Assembly (NCBI RefSeq): GCF_030317145.1 | Contig: NZ_JASZYE010000010.1 | Coordinates: 1-64,000 of the forward strand | Length of the DNA stretch: 64,000 nucleotides | Source of the DNA: Variovorax flavidus | Lineage (GTDB): Bacteria > Pseudomonadota > Gammaproteobacteria > Burkholderiales > Burkholderiaceae_C | Reading direction: 5' to 3' | Shown here: positions 25,349-32,458 of the stretch, one piece after another | Layout: each line of letters begins with the position of its first letter | Position numbering within the stretch: the first letter of the stretch is position 1 | Made by a program: the position numbers and the translations under genes | Notes under the pieces: generated by a model | Databases searched by the model: none | Told to the model about the DNA's origin: nothing | Seen by the model: the letters and a program-made list of their open reading frames with translations, nothing else

Positions 25349-26041
25349 ATGTCTTCATCGTCATCTTCCGAGTCGCGTTCCTACCGTGCGGCGCGCAATG
25401 CCCGCGCCGCGCTCGACCGGGCGTCGCGCCGGGCGGTCATGACGGCCGCGGTGGCACTCGGTGCTACCTTCCTGATCAATTCCCAAGCCCTCGCCGCACC
25501 GGCCGTCGGCCAACCCGCGCCGGATTTCATCGGCGTCGACACCGCCGGCAAGCAGCATCGCCTCTCCGATTTCGCCGGCAAGTTCGTGGTGCTCGAATGG
25601 ACCAATCCGGGCTGCCCCTTCGTGCGCAAGCACTACGGCAGCGGCAGCATGCCCGCGACCCAGAAGGCCGCGACGGCCAAGGGCGTGGTCTGGCTCGCCA
25701 TCAATTCCACCGAGCGCGCCGCCAGCGACTACCTGAAACCCACGGCGCTCGACGCTTGGATGAAGGACCAGTCCGGCGCCCCGACAGCCGTGCTCATGGA
25801 CGAGGACGGCGTCATCGGCCGGACCTACGGCGCGCGGACGACCCCGCACATCTTCATCGTCGACCCCAAGGGCACGCTGGTCTACGCAGGCGGCATCGAC
25901 AGCATCCCCTCCTCGCGCCCCGAGGACATCAAGACCGCCACCAACTACGTCAACCAGGCGCTGGGCGAAGCCTTCGACGGCAAGGCGATCAGCGCCGCGG
26001 CCACCCGGCCCTACGGCTGCTCGATCAAGTACAAGACCTGA
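25349..26041 (+). CDS. Exported redoxin (AhpC/TSA-like thioredoxin-fold protein)
   Basis: A 230-residue protein with an N-terminal SRRAVM motif before a hydrophobic stretch ending ALAAP, which looks like a Tat-type signal. The redoxin domain begins VGQPAPDFIGVDTAGKQHRLSDF and has a single peroxidatic-position Cys, C89 in NPGCPFVRKHY, plus C224 in YGCSIKY near the C-terminus. It lacks a CxxC, so it is more like a peroxiredoxin than a thioredoxin. The GTCAAG/GGAGG region before the ATG at 25349 fixes the start. Following the DsbD-like gene, it is a likely periplasmic partner of that protein. Confidence 0.8.
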   Translation: MSSSSSSESRSYRAARNARAALDRASRRAVMTAAVALGATFLINSQALAAPAVGQPAPDFIGVDTAGKQHRLSDFAGKFVVLEWTNPGCPFVRKHYGSGSMPATQKAATAKGVVWLAINSTERAASDYLKPTALDAWMKDQSGAPTAVLMDEDGVIGRTYGARTTPHIFIVDPKGTLVYAGGIDSIPSSRPEDIKTATNYVNQALGEAFDGKAISAAATRPYGCSIKYKT

Positions 26042-26116
26042 GCCTGTCGGCCGCCGGCCTACCCTCGTAGGACAGCGGTGGCTGGCGCTCCCCGACCATC
26101 ACGGCACGATGGGCAG

Positions 26117-26554
26117 ATGGACAAGAACGCCAACTCCAACGTTCACAACGTTCCCAATGCCGCCATCGCTCCGCTGCTGAAGCGGACAAGGACGATTGCC
26201 GTCGTCGGCCTGTCACCCAAGCCCCACCGCACCAGCCACGGGGTGGCCCAGTACATGAAGTCGGTCGGCTACCGCATCATTCCGGTCAATCCGAACGCCA
26301 GCGAAGTCTTCGGAGAGAAGGCCTACCCCTCGCTCACCGCAGCGGCCCAGGTCGAGAAGATCGAACTGGTCGACGTGTTCCGCAATGCCGAGGACGTGCC
26401 GCCCGTGATCGACGAGGCCATCGCCATCGGCGCCCCGGCCGTCTGGCTGCAGCTCGGCATCCGGCACGATGCCGCCGCCGCCAAGGCGCGCGCGGCCGGG
26501 CTGGAGGTGGTGCAGGACCGCTGCATCATGGTCGAGCACAACAAGCTCTTGTAG
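26117..26554 (+). CDS. CoA-binding domain protein (YccU-like)
   Basis: A 145-residue protein consisting of one Rossmann-like CoA_binding_2 domain: RTIAVVGLSPKPHRTSHGVAQYMKS with the glycine-rich nucleotide loop, YRIIPVNPN, VFRNAEDVPP, GAPAVWLQLGI and VVQDRCIMVEH at the C-terminus. The family is widespread, cytoplasmic and of unclear function; E. coli YccU is the model. The ATG at 26117 gives a Lys/Asn-rich N-terminus of about 25 residues before the domain. It precedes hemE by 34 bases on the same strand. Confidence 0.88.
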   Translation: MDKNANSNVHNVPNAAIAPLLKRTRTIAVVGLSPKPHRTSHGVAQYMKSVGYRIIPVNPNASEVFGEKAYPSLTAAAQVEKIELVDVFRNAEDVPPVIDEAIAIGAPAVWLQLGIRHDAAAAKARAAGLEVVQDRCIMVEHNKLL

Positions 26555-26588
26555 GAACGGAGAAAGAGCGCCCTGCGACAATCGCGGG

Positions 26589-27692
26589 ATGCCTTTCGCC
26601 CCCCTGAAGAACGACACCTTCCTGCGCGCCTGCTGGCGCCAGGCCACCGATCACACACCCGTCTGGCTGATGCGCCAGGCCGGGCGCTACCTGCCCGAAT
26701 ACGTGGCGACGCGCGCCAAGGCCGGCAGCTTCATGGGGCTGGCCACCAACACCGACTACGCGACCGAAGTGACGCTGCAGCCGCTGGAGCGCTACCCGCT
26801 GGATGCGGCCATCCTGTTCTCGGACATCCTGACCGTGCCGGATGCGATGGGCCTGGGCCTGTCGTTCGAAGCCGGCGAAGGTCCGCGCTTTGCGCGACCG
26901 GTGCGCGACGAGGCATCGATCGGCGCGCTCGCCGTGCCCGACATGGACAAGCTCCGCTACGTCTTCGATGCGGTCGCGTCGATCCGCCGCGCACTCGATG
27001 GCCGCGTACCGCTCATCGGTTTTTCGGGCAGTCCGTGGACGCTGGCCTGCTACATGGTCGAAGGCGCCGGGTCGAGCGACTACCGCCAGGTCAAGACGCT
27101 GCTCTACAGCCGCCCGGACCTGATGCACCGCTTGCTGGCCGTGAACGCCGACTCGGTGGCGGCCTACCTGAACGCACAGATCGACGCCGGCGCGCAAGCC
27201 GTGATGGTGTTCGACAGCTGGGGCGGCGTGCTGGCCGATGGCGCCTTCCAGGAATTCAGCCTCGCCTACACGGCGCGCGTGCTCTCGCAACTGAAGCGCG
27301 AAGGCGCCGACGGACGCCCGGTGCCGCGCATCGTGTTCACCAAGGGCGGTGGCCTCTGGCTGCAGGACATGCGCGCACTCGACTGCGAGGTGCTCGGCCT
27401 CGACTGGACCGTCAACCTCGGCAAGGCGCGTTCACTCGTGGGCGAGGGGCCGGACGGCAAGGCGCTGCAAGGCAACATCGATCCCAACGTGCTGTTCGCA
27501 CAGCCCGCGCAGATCGAAGCCGAAGTGGCGAAGGTGCTGCAGAGCTTCGGCCGGCCGCACGCCGATCACGCCACGAGCGGCCCGACGCACATCTTCAACC
27601 TGGGGCACGGCATCAGCCAGTTCACGCCGCCCGATCACGTGGCCGCACTCGTTGCGGCAGTGCATGCCCAGTCCCGCGCCCTGCGTGCATGA
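26589..27692 (+). CDS. hemE: Uroporphyrinogen decarboxylase
   Basis: A 367-residue cytoplasmic enzyme that removes four carboxyl groups from uroporphyrinogen III to give coproporphyrinogen III in heme synthesis. Both family signatures are visible: PVWLMRQAGRYLPEY (residues 24-38, with the substrate-binding Arg) and GFSGSPWTLACYMVEG (about 144-159). The DSWGG and GNIDPNVL blocks also match. Length is normal. The ATG at 26589 is the only start compatible with the conserved LKNDTFLRA N-terminus. The gene ends at the low-G+C spacer before priA. Confidence 0.95.
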   Translation: MPFAPLKNDTFLRACWRQATDHTPVWLMRQAGRYLPEYVATRAKAGSFMGLATNTDYATEVTLQPLERYPLDAAILFSDILTVPDAMGLGLSFEAGEGPRFARPVRDEASIGALAVPDMDKLRYVFDAVASIRRALDGRVPLIGFSGSPWTLACYMVEGAGSSDYRQVKTLLYSRPDLMHRLLAVNADSVAAYLNAQIDAGAQAVMVFDSWGGVLADGAFQEFSLAYTARVLSQLKREGADGRPVPRIVFTKGGGLWLQDMRALDCEVLGLDWTVNLGKARSLVGEGPDGKALQGNIDPNVLFAQPAQIEAEVAKVLQSFGRPHADHATSGPTHIFNLGHGISQFTPPDHVAALVAAVHAQSRALRA

Positions 27693-27772
27693 GCGTATTG
27701 TTATCACTTGTAAGCAACGAGAACGAGTCCCAGGCGTTTGTCAAGGACGAAAAAGCGTGAGGAGGGACTGAC

Positions 27773-27781
27773 TTATGCACA
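27773..27781 (+). promoter_or_regulatory. DnaA-box match (TTATGCACA)
   Basis: An exact match to the TTATNCACA consensus, in the hemE-priA spacer. With only one more box 180 bases away it is not an origin by itself, but it could be a DnaA-responsive regulatory site or a DnaA titration site. Confidence 0.4.
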
Positions 27782-27959
27782 AAACCCCTGTTGCGGTGCG
27801 CAAAACTATATTTTGTCCATGCACCCCTGCTCCTAAAGCGATAGCGCCGCTAAGTCCTTGATTTACATAGGTTTCGAACTTTGCTTTTTTTGCGTGCATT
27901 CCAGCCGGAGCCTTGATTTTCAAGGGCTCGCAGCGAGTCAAGCCCCGATATCAACAAAG

Positions 27960-27968
27960 TTATCCACA
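27960..27968 (+). promoter_or_regulatory. DnaA-box match (TTATCCACA)
   Basis: This is the strongest (R1/R4-type) DnaA-box sequence, about 96 bases before the priA start, in the AT-rich part of the spacer. It is in the same orientation as the box at 27773. Confidence 0.45.
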
Positions 27969-28063
27969 GAAAATCTGGATGGACTGCAAAGCGCAGACAA
28001 ATCAACAACTTAGGTCGTTTTGCTCAAAGTCGCTTTAACAAACGCCCGAAGCGGGAGTCAGCC

Positions 28064-30175
28064 TTGAAATGGCGTGTGGACGTCGCGGTCCAGACCCCGG
28101 CGCACAGCGCATTAGGGGATGTCCTTAGCTACGCAAGTGTTGTGCCGATGATTCCAGGGGCCCTCGTGCGGGTGCCGCTGGGGCGTCGCGAGGTCCTGGG
28201 CGTGGTCTGGGCGGTGCATCCGGACGATGATGAGGCCGAGGCGCCCATCGAACTCAAGCCCGTCGGCGCAGTACTGGACGGGCTCCCGCCGCTCGGCGAC
28301 GCCTGGCGCGATCTAGTCGCCTTCGCGGCGCGCTATTACCAGCGCTCGCTGGGGGAAATCGCGCTCGCCGCCCTGCCGCCGCAGCTTCGGGACCTGACCA
28401 CAGTCCAGCTGGCCCGGCGGTTGAAGCGGCAAGGGGCTTCCGCCACGCCAGAGGCAACGGGCGAGATACCTCAAGCGGTGGCGCTGACCGACGAACAAGC
28501 CCAGGCGTTGGCCCGTTTCGATGCCGAAGCCGGCCCCTTCCTGCTGTTCGGCAGCACGGGCAGCGGCAAGACCGAGGTCTACCTGCGCGCCGTCGCGGCC
28601 TTGCTGGAGCGCGACCCCACGGCGCAGGCGCTGGTGATGGTGCCGGAGATCAACCTGACGCCGCAGCTCGAAGCGCGCTTCAAGGAGCGCTTCGACGGCC
28701 GCTTCGGCACCGCTGCGGTGGTGTCGCTGCACAGCGGCATGACGAATCCGCAACGGCTCGCCAGCTGGCTTGCGGCGCACAGCGGCACGGCGCGCATCGT
28801 GCTCGGCACGCGCATGGCCGTGTTCGCGTCCATGCCGGGCCTGAAGCTGATCGTGGTCGACGAGGAGCACGACCCGAGCTACAAGCAGCAGGAAGGCGCA
28901 CGCTATTCGGCGCGCGACCTGGCGGTGTGGCGCGGGCAGCGCGAAGGCGCCAAGGTGATGCTCGGTTCGGCCACGCCGTCGCTCGAAAGCTGGCACCAAA
29001 GCCGACCGAAGCAGGGCGAGGATGCCGGGGGCCGCTATGTCCGGCTCGCCATGCCTTCGCGCATCGGCGCGGGCACGCTGCCGGCGGTGCGACTGGTCGA
29101 CATGAACCTGCAGCCGCCGCGGACGGTGCTGTCGGGCGCGCTGCTCGATGCCATCGGCCAGCGGATCGCACGCGGCGAGCAGAGCATGGTGTTCCTGAAC
29201 CGGCGGGGCTACGCGCCGGTGCTGGCCTGCGGCGATTGCGGCTGGAAGAGCGAATGCCCTCACTGCAGCGCGTACCGGGTGTTCCACAAGATCGACCGCA
29301 CGCTGCGCTGCCATCACTGCGGGTTCACCGAGCGCGTGCCGCGCGCCTGCCCGGCCTGCGGCAACCTCGACATCGCGCCGGTGGGCCGCGGCACGGAACG
29401 GCTCGAAGAACATCTGGGCGAACTGTTCGCTGCGGTCAAGCGGCCGGACGGCAGCGAGGTGCGCATCGCGCGCATCGACGCGGACAGCACGCGCAAGCAG
29501 GGCGCACTCGAATCGCAACTCGCCGCCGTGCATTCGGGCGAGGTCGACGTGCTGGTCGGAACGCAGATGATCGCCAAGGGGCACGATTTCCGGCGCATCA
29601 CGCTGGTGGCGGCCATCAATCCGGACGGGGCACTGTTCTCCAGCGACTTTCGTGCGCCCGAGCGCCTGTTCAGCCTGCTCATGCAATCAGCCGGGCGCGC
29701 GGGCCGCGACGCGGCGTACCTGTCCTCGCAGGGTACGACGGCGGAGATGTGGATCCAGACCCATCACCCGCAACACCCGCTCTTCGCGGCGCTGCGCCGG
29801 CACGACTACCCGGCTTTCGCTCAACAGGAACTCGAGGACCGCGCCGCCGCGGGCATGCCGCCCTTCGCTTTCCAGGCGCTCTTGCGGGCCGATGCGCGGG
29901 CCCAGGACGCAGCGCAGGCCTTCCTGAACGCGGCGAGCGTCTCAGCAGATGTCCTGGAAGGCGCCGACCGGGTCACGCGCTACCCGGCCGTTCCGCTGGC
30001 GATCCAGCGCGTGGCGAATGTGGAACGGGCGCAGATGCTGATCGAGAGCGCATCGCGCGCAGCGCTCCAGCGCGTGCTCGCGGGCTGGCAGCCTTTGCTG
30101 CACGAACTGCGGCGCGCGCCAGAGGGCAAGGGAGTGATTCGCTGGCTGGTCGACGTGGACCCGCACAGCATCTGA
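28064..30175 (+). CDS. priA: Primosomal protein N', replication restart helicase
   Basis: A 703-residue superfamily-2 helicase that reloads the replisome at collapsed forks. It has an N-terminal DNA-binding domain (LSYASVVPMIPGALVRVPLGRR), Walker A GSTGSGKTE (about residues 163-171), the DEEH box at 266-269, and an inserted zinc domain with the cysteine series CGDCGWKSECPHC, CHHCG and CPACG. It ends with helicase motifs V/VI (GTQMIAKGHDF, QSAGRAGR). Translation starts at TTG (28064), with GCGGGAG seven bases before; no in-frame ATG or GTG fits the conserved N-terminus. The unusual start and the DnaA boxes upstream suggest tight control. Confidence 0.93.
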   Translation: MKWRVDVAVQTPAHSALGDVLSYASVVPMIPGALVRVPLGRREVLGVVWAVHPDDDEAEAPIELKPVGAVLDGLPPLGDAWRDLVAFAARYYQRSLGEIALAALPPQLRDLTTVQLARRLKRQGASATPEATGEIPQAVALTDEQAQALARFDAEAGPFLLFGSTGSGKTEVYLRAVAALLERDPTAQALVMVPEINLTPQLEARFKERFDGRFGTAAVVSLHSGMTNPQRLASWLAAHSGTARIVLGTRMAVFASMPGLKLIVVDEEHDPSYKQQEGARYSARDLAVWRGQREGAKVMLGSATPSLESWHQSRPKQGEDAGGRYVRLAMPSRIGAGTLPAVRLVDMNLQPPRTVLSGALLDAIGQRIARGEQSMVFLNRRGYAPVLACGDCGWKSECPHCSAYRVFHKIDRTLRCHHCGFTERVPRACPACGNLDIAPVGRGTERLEEHLGELFAAVKRPDGSEVRIARIDADSTRKQGALESQLAAVHSGEVDVLVGTQMIAKGHDFRRITLVAAINPDGALFSSDFRAPERLFSLLMQSAGRAGRDAAYLSSQGTTAEMWIQTHHPQHPLFAALRRHDYPAFAQQELEDRAAAGMPPFAFQALLRADARAQDAAQAFLNAASVSADVLEGADRVTRYPAVPLAIQRVANVERAQMLIESASRAALQRVLAGWQPLLHELRRAPEGKGVIRWLVDVDPHSI

Positions 30176-30192
30176 GGCCGGCGGCCTGCCGC

Positions 30193-30402
30193 TCAACGCA
30201 GGCTGACGGGCTCCTTCCCCATCTCGACGTATTGGAGGGACGAGCGCCGTCGTCGGTTTGCCGGACCAGGCCAGATCAAAAGGACAAGGCTCAGCAAGCC
30301 CGCCGCCAGCGCACTTCCCACGCCGAGGGCGCCCACATGCCATAGCCAGAAGGCGCTGGCGAGCCAAACCACCCACAGGACCCCGCGCAACCATGTCGTC
30401 AT
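30193..30402 (-). CDS. Small two-helix membrane protein, unknown
   Basis: A 69-residue protein with two hydrophobic helices (about residues 7-24 and 27-45) and a basic, Arg-rich turn RRRRSS near residue 52, so the C-terminus is probably cytoplasmic. A GGGAGAG ribosome site precedes its ATG at 30402. It is convergent with priA, 17 bases from the priA stop. I do not recognise the family. Coding use and the ribosome site favour a real gene, but the size leaves doubt. Confidence 0.55.
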   Translation of the reverse strand: MTTWLRGVLWVVWLASAFWLWHVGALGVGSALAAGLLSLVLLIWPGPANRRRRSSLQYVEMGKEPVSLR

Positions 30403-30457
30403 GCCAACTCTCCCGATTCAGGGATTCACTTTATCAGCGCTTTTGAGAACCTAAGCA

Positions 30458-30478
30458 CTAACTAAAAGCAATAGTTAG
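30458..30478. repeat. Perfect 7-base inverted repeat in an AT-rich gap
   Basis: CTAACTA (30458-30464) pairs with TAGTTAG (30472-30478) around the loop AAAGCAA. It lies between the small membrane protein and the exported protein at 30610. No T-run follows on either side, so it is more likely an operator or RNA structure than a terminator. Confidence 0.45.
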
Positions 30479-30486
30479 CACTATCG

Positions 30487-30530
30487 CCTTGTTTCTGGGA
30501 GCCGGCTGTAGGAAATACTCTGAAACAAGG
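30487..30530. repeat. Perfect 9-base inverted repeat upstream of an exported protein
   Basis: CCTTGTTTC (30487-30495) and GAAACAAGG (30522-30530) are exact inverted copies 26 bases apart. A TTGACG that could be a -35 (30532-30537) begins right after. The position suits a regulator-binding site for the gene starting at 30610. Confidence 0.45.
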
Positions 30531-30609
30531 GTTGACGTCAGGCCGAGACGCCGTCCAATCTACAAGAAGGCGGGATTCACACCGAAATCTCGCGATAGGG
30601 GGAAACAAA

Positions 30610-31308
30610 GTGAAAACGTCGCGCGGGGTCGTCTGGGGTCTTTCGTTCGTCTGCGTGGCCTTGGGTACGAATGCGGCCGAGCTGGAACTCGAGGGCAGCC
30701 GCCTCGTGGTCAGCGGCATGTTGGACGGCACCGCCATCAAGGCGTTCGAAGAGCATTTGGCGAGCGGCAAGGTCCGGACCGTGGTGTTCGAGAACTCGCT
30801 TGGCGGAACGCCCGATGTCGCACGCGACTTCGCACAGGCGATCCGGGCCACGGGCGTCAACACTGAGGCGAAAGGACAGTGCCACGCCGCCTGCGCCTAC
30901 GCCTTCCTGGCCGGGAAGGAACATCGCTTCGGGCGCGGATTCCAGGTCAACGGCCTGTTGATCCCCGTGTCGCAGCGACCGCGGCCGGCCGATCTGGTCA
31001 GCCGCTGGAGCGGAGAGGATGGCTTGAAGACACTGGCCGAATTCGCCGGACCGGCGGACGACGCGCCGGCAGCCGCCGAACCCCCTGCGCCCGCGGCAGC
31101 CGCGGCGACGCCAGCCGCCGCCCTGCCGGCCTCGACCCCCAAGGAACGCTGGCAGCCCAGCCAGGGGGTGCTGTTCACCTCGACCCCCACGCTCTTCGGC
31201 CGTGTCTACAACACCTTCTATTGCGATGGCACGCAAGGCCGCGACATGTCGCGCTGCGAGCTGCTGTCCGACGCCGACCCCTACAAGCTCGGCGTACTGA
31301 CGCCGTAG
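30610..31308 (+). CDS. Exported COG3904-like protein, likely pseudo-enzyme of the ClpP/crotonase fold
   Basis: A 232-residue protein with a signal peptide ending TNAAE and a ClpP-like core: strand VRTVVFENSLGGTPDVARDFAQAIR, then GQCHAACAYAFLAGKEHRFG. In the COG3904 periplasmic family as I recall it, this loop reads CxSAC with a Ser in the catalytic position; here it is C91-H-A-A-C95, so the Ser appears replaced by Ala. An Ala/Pro linker (about 148-175) leads to a C-terminal domain with YCDGTQG and CELL that I do not recognise. The start is GTG at 30610, after GGGGGA. Two inverted repeats lie upstream. Function unknown, probably binding rather than catalysis. Confidence 0.6.
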   Translation: MKTSRGVVWGLSFVCVALGTNAAELELEGSRLVVSGMLDGTAIKAFEEHLASGKVRTVVFENSLGGTPDVARDFAQAIRATGVNTEAKGQCHAACAYAFLAGKEHRFGRGFQVNGLLIPVSQRPRPADLVSRWSGEDGLKTLAEFAGPADDAPAAAEPPAPAAAAATPAAALPASTPKERWQPSQGVLFTSTPTLFGRVYNTFYCDGTQGRDMSRCELLSDADPYKLGVLTP

Positions 31309-31315
31309 GCCCTCG

Positions 31316-32326
31316 CTACTGCAGCCAGCCGACCGCCAGCGGAAAGGTGAAGAAGGCGGCGACGGTCGTCCAGAGAATGATGCGGGCGACGCGGCCGTTG
31401 TCCGCGCCGAAGCGCTCCGCGAGCATCGACACATTGCTCGCGCTGGGCAGCGCAGCCACCAGCACGATGGTGACCAGCGCCTGGCGCTCCAGCGGCAGGC
31501 CGAGCGCCATCGCGCCCCTCGCGACGCCGTAGACCAGCAGGGGGTGCGCCACCAGCTTGATCGCGACCACCGGCAGCACATCGCGCATCGGCGCCTGCCG
31601 AACCGGCGACGTCGCGTCACCCATCGCCTGCGCGACCAGCGCGCTGGCGCGATGCTCGCGTGCCAGCACCGCCGAACGCGCCAGCACGGCGCCGATGGTG
31701 AACAGGGCCACCGGCGACGCGGCCTCGGCCAGCATCGTGACCGTGCGATCCACCGGCCCCGGCAGCGAGAGCCGGCTGGCGGACGCCGCGGCGCCCAGCA
31801 GGATCGACCAGGGCATCGGGTTCTGCAATATGCCGCGCAGCGCCTGCCCCATCGCCTTGGCGGCGCCATGCCCGTCCGCCCCGCCGAGACGCGACAGGGC
31901 GATGCACAGCGACGACGTCACGATCATGTCGAACGCGATGCTGATGATCGTCGGCGATGCCGCCTGTGCGCCGAGGATGGCCACCAGCAAGGGCACGCCC
32001 ATGAAGCCCGTGTTCGGGAAGGCGGCCACCAGCGCGCCGAAGGCCGCATCGTTCCAGCCGATCCGCTCGTTGCGGGTCAACGCCACGGTGGCCCCGACCA
32101 CGACCAGCGCGCTGACGCCCCAGATCAGCGCGACGGCCCCATCCAGCAACTGGTCGATCGGCGCGCCCGCGCCGAAGCGGAACAGCATGCAAGGCAGCGC
32201 GAAGTACAGGACGAAGACATTGAGCCCCGGAATGGCAGCAAGCGGCAATGCACCGCCACGTGCGGCCGCGTAGCCCGCTGCGATCAGCGCGAAGAAGGGG
32301 ACGGTGACAAGAAATATCTGGAGCAC
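31316..32326 (-). CDS. AEC-family (auxin efflux carrier-like) transporter
   Basis: A 336-residue inner-membrane protein with ten hydrophobic helices in two halves. The family pattern NTGFMGVPLL in helix 4 and ALPSASNVSMLAERFGAD in the second half is characteristic of bacterial AEC permeases, which move dicarboxylates such as malate or malonate, or amino-acid-like anions. The most likely start is GTG at 32326 (VLQIFLVTVPFFAL), since residues further upstream are Arg/Ala-rich and not conserved. It is convergent with the exported protein gene, seven bases apart, and divergent from rep. Confidence 0.82.
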   Translation of the reverse strand: MLQIFLVTVPFFALIAAGYAAARGGALPLAAIPGLNVFVLYFALPCMLFRFGAGAPIDQLLDGAVALIWGVSALVVVGATVALTRNERIGWNDAAFGALVAAFPNTGFMGVPLLVAILGAQAASPTIISIAFDMIVTSSLCIALSRLGGADGHGAAKAMGQALRGILQNPMPWSILLGAAASASRLSLPGPVDRTVTMLAEAASPVALFTIGAVLARSAVLAREHRASALVAQAMGDATSPVRQAPMRDVLPVVAIKLVAHPLLVYGVARGAMALGLPLERQALVTIVLVAALPSASNVSMLAERFGADNGRVARIILWTTVAAFFTFPLAVGWLQ

Positions 32327-32458
32327 GCGGCGATTGTGCTTGGACGCGCGACACGGGCGAACCGGCGCCTTTGGCGCTGCCCTAGCACATCGGCGGGCCT
32401 CGGCGCGCACGATGCGACCCGTATCATTGCGCGCTTTGCGCCCTCGTTTCCCCCATAC

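Larger units (their letters stand above)
27693..28063. other. Low-G+C intergenic spacer between hemE and priA
   Basis: A 371-base stretch, clearly lower in G+C than its flanks, without a supportable gene. It holds two 9-mers matching the DnaA-box consensus TTATNCACA (27773-27781 and 27960-27968) and several T-rich patches. A ribosome-site-like GCGGGAG (28051-28057) precedes the TTG start of priA. I see no tRNA, no IS remnant and no convincing terminator. A 66-codon open frame on the minus strand (27741-27941) has no ribosome site or recognisable domain. Confidence 0.6.

Noticed and set aside
27741..27941. 66-codon minus-strand frame in the hemE-priA spacer
   Set aside because: No ribosome site, no recognisable domain, and it overlaps one of the DnaA-box matches.
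27693..28063. A chromosomal replication origin
   Set aside because: Only two DnaA boxes, no DUE repeats seen, and none of the usual origin neighbours (dnaA, dnaN, rpmH, parAB, gidA). A regulatory role is the milder reading.
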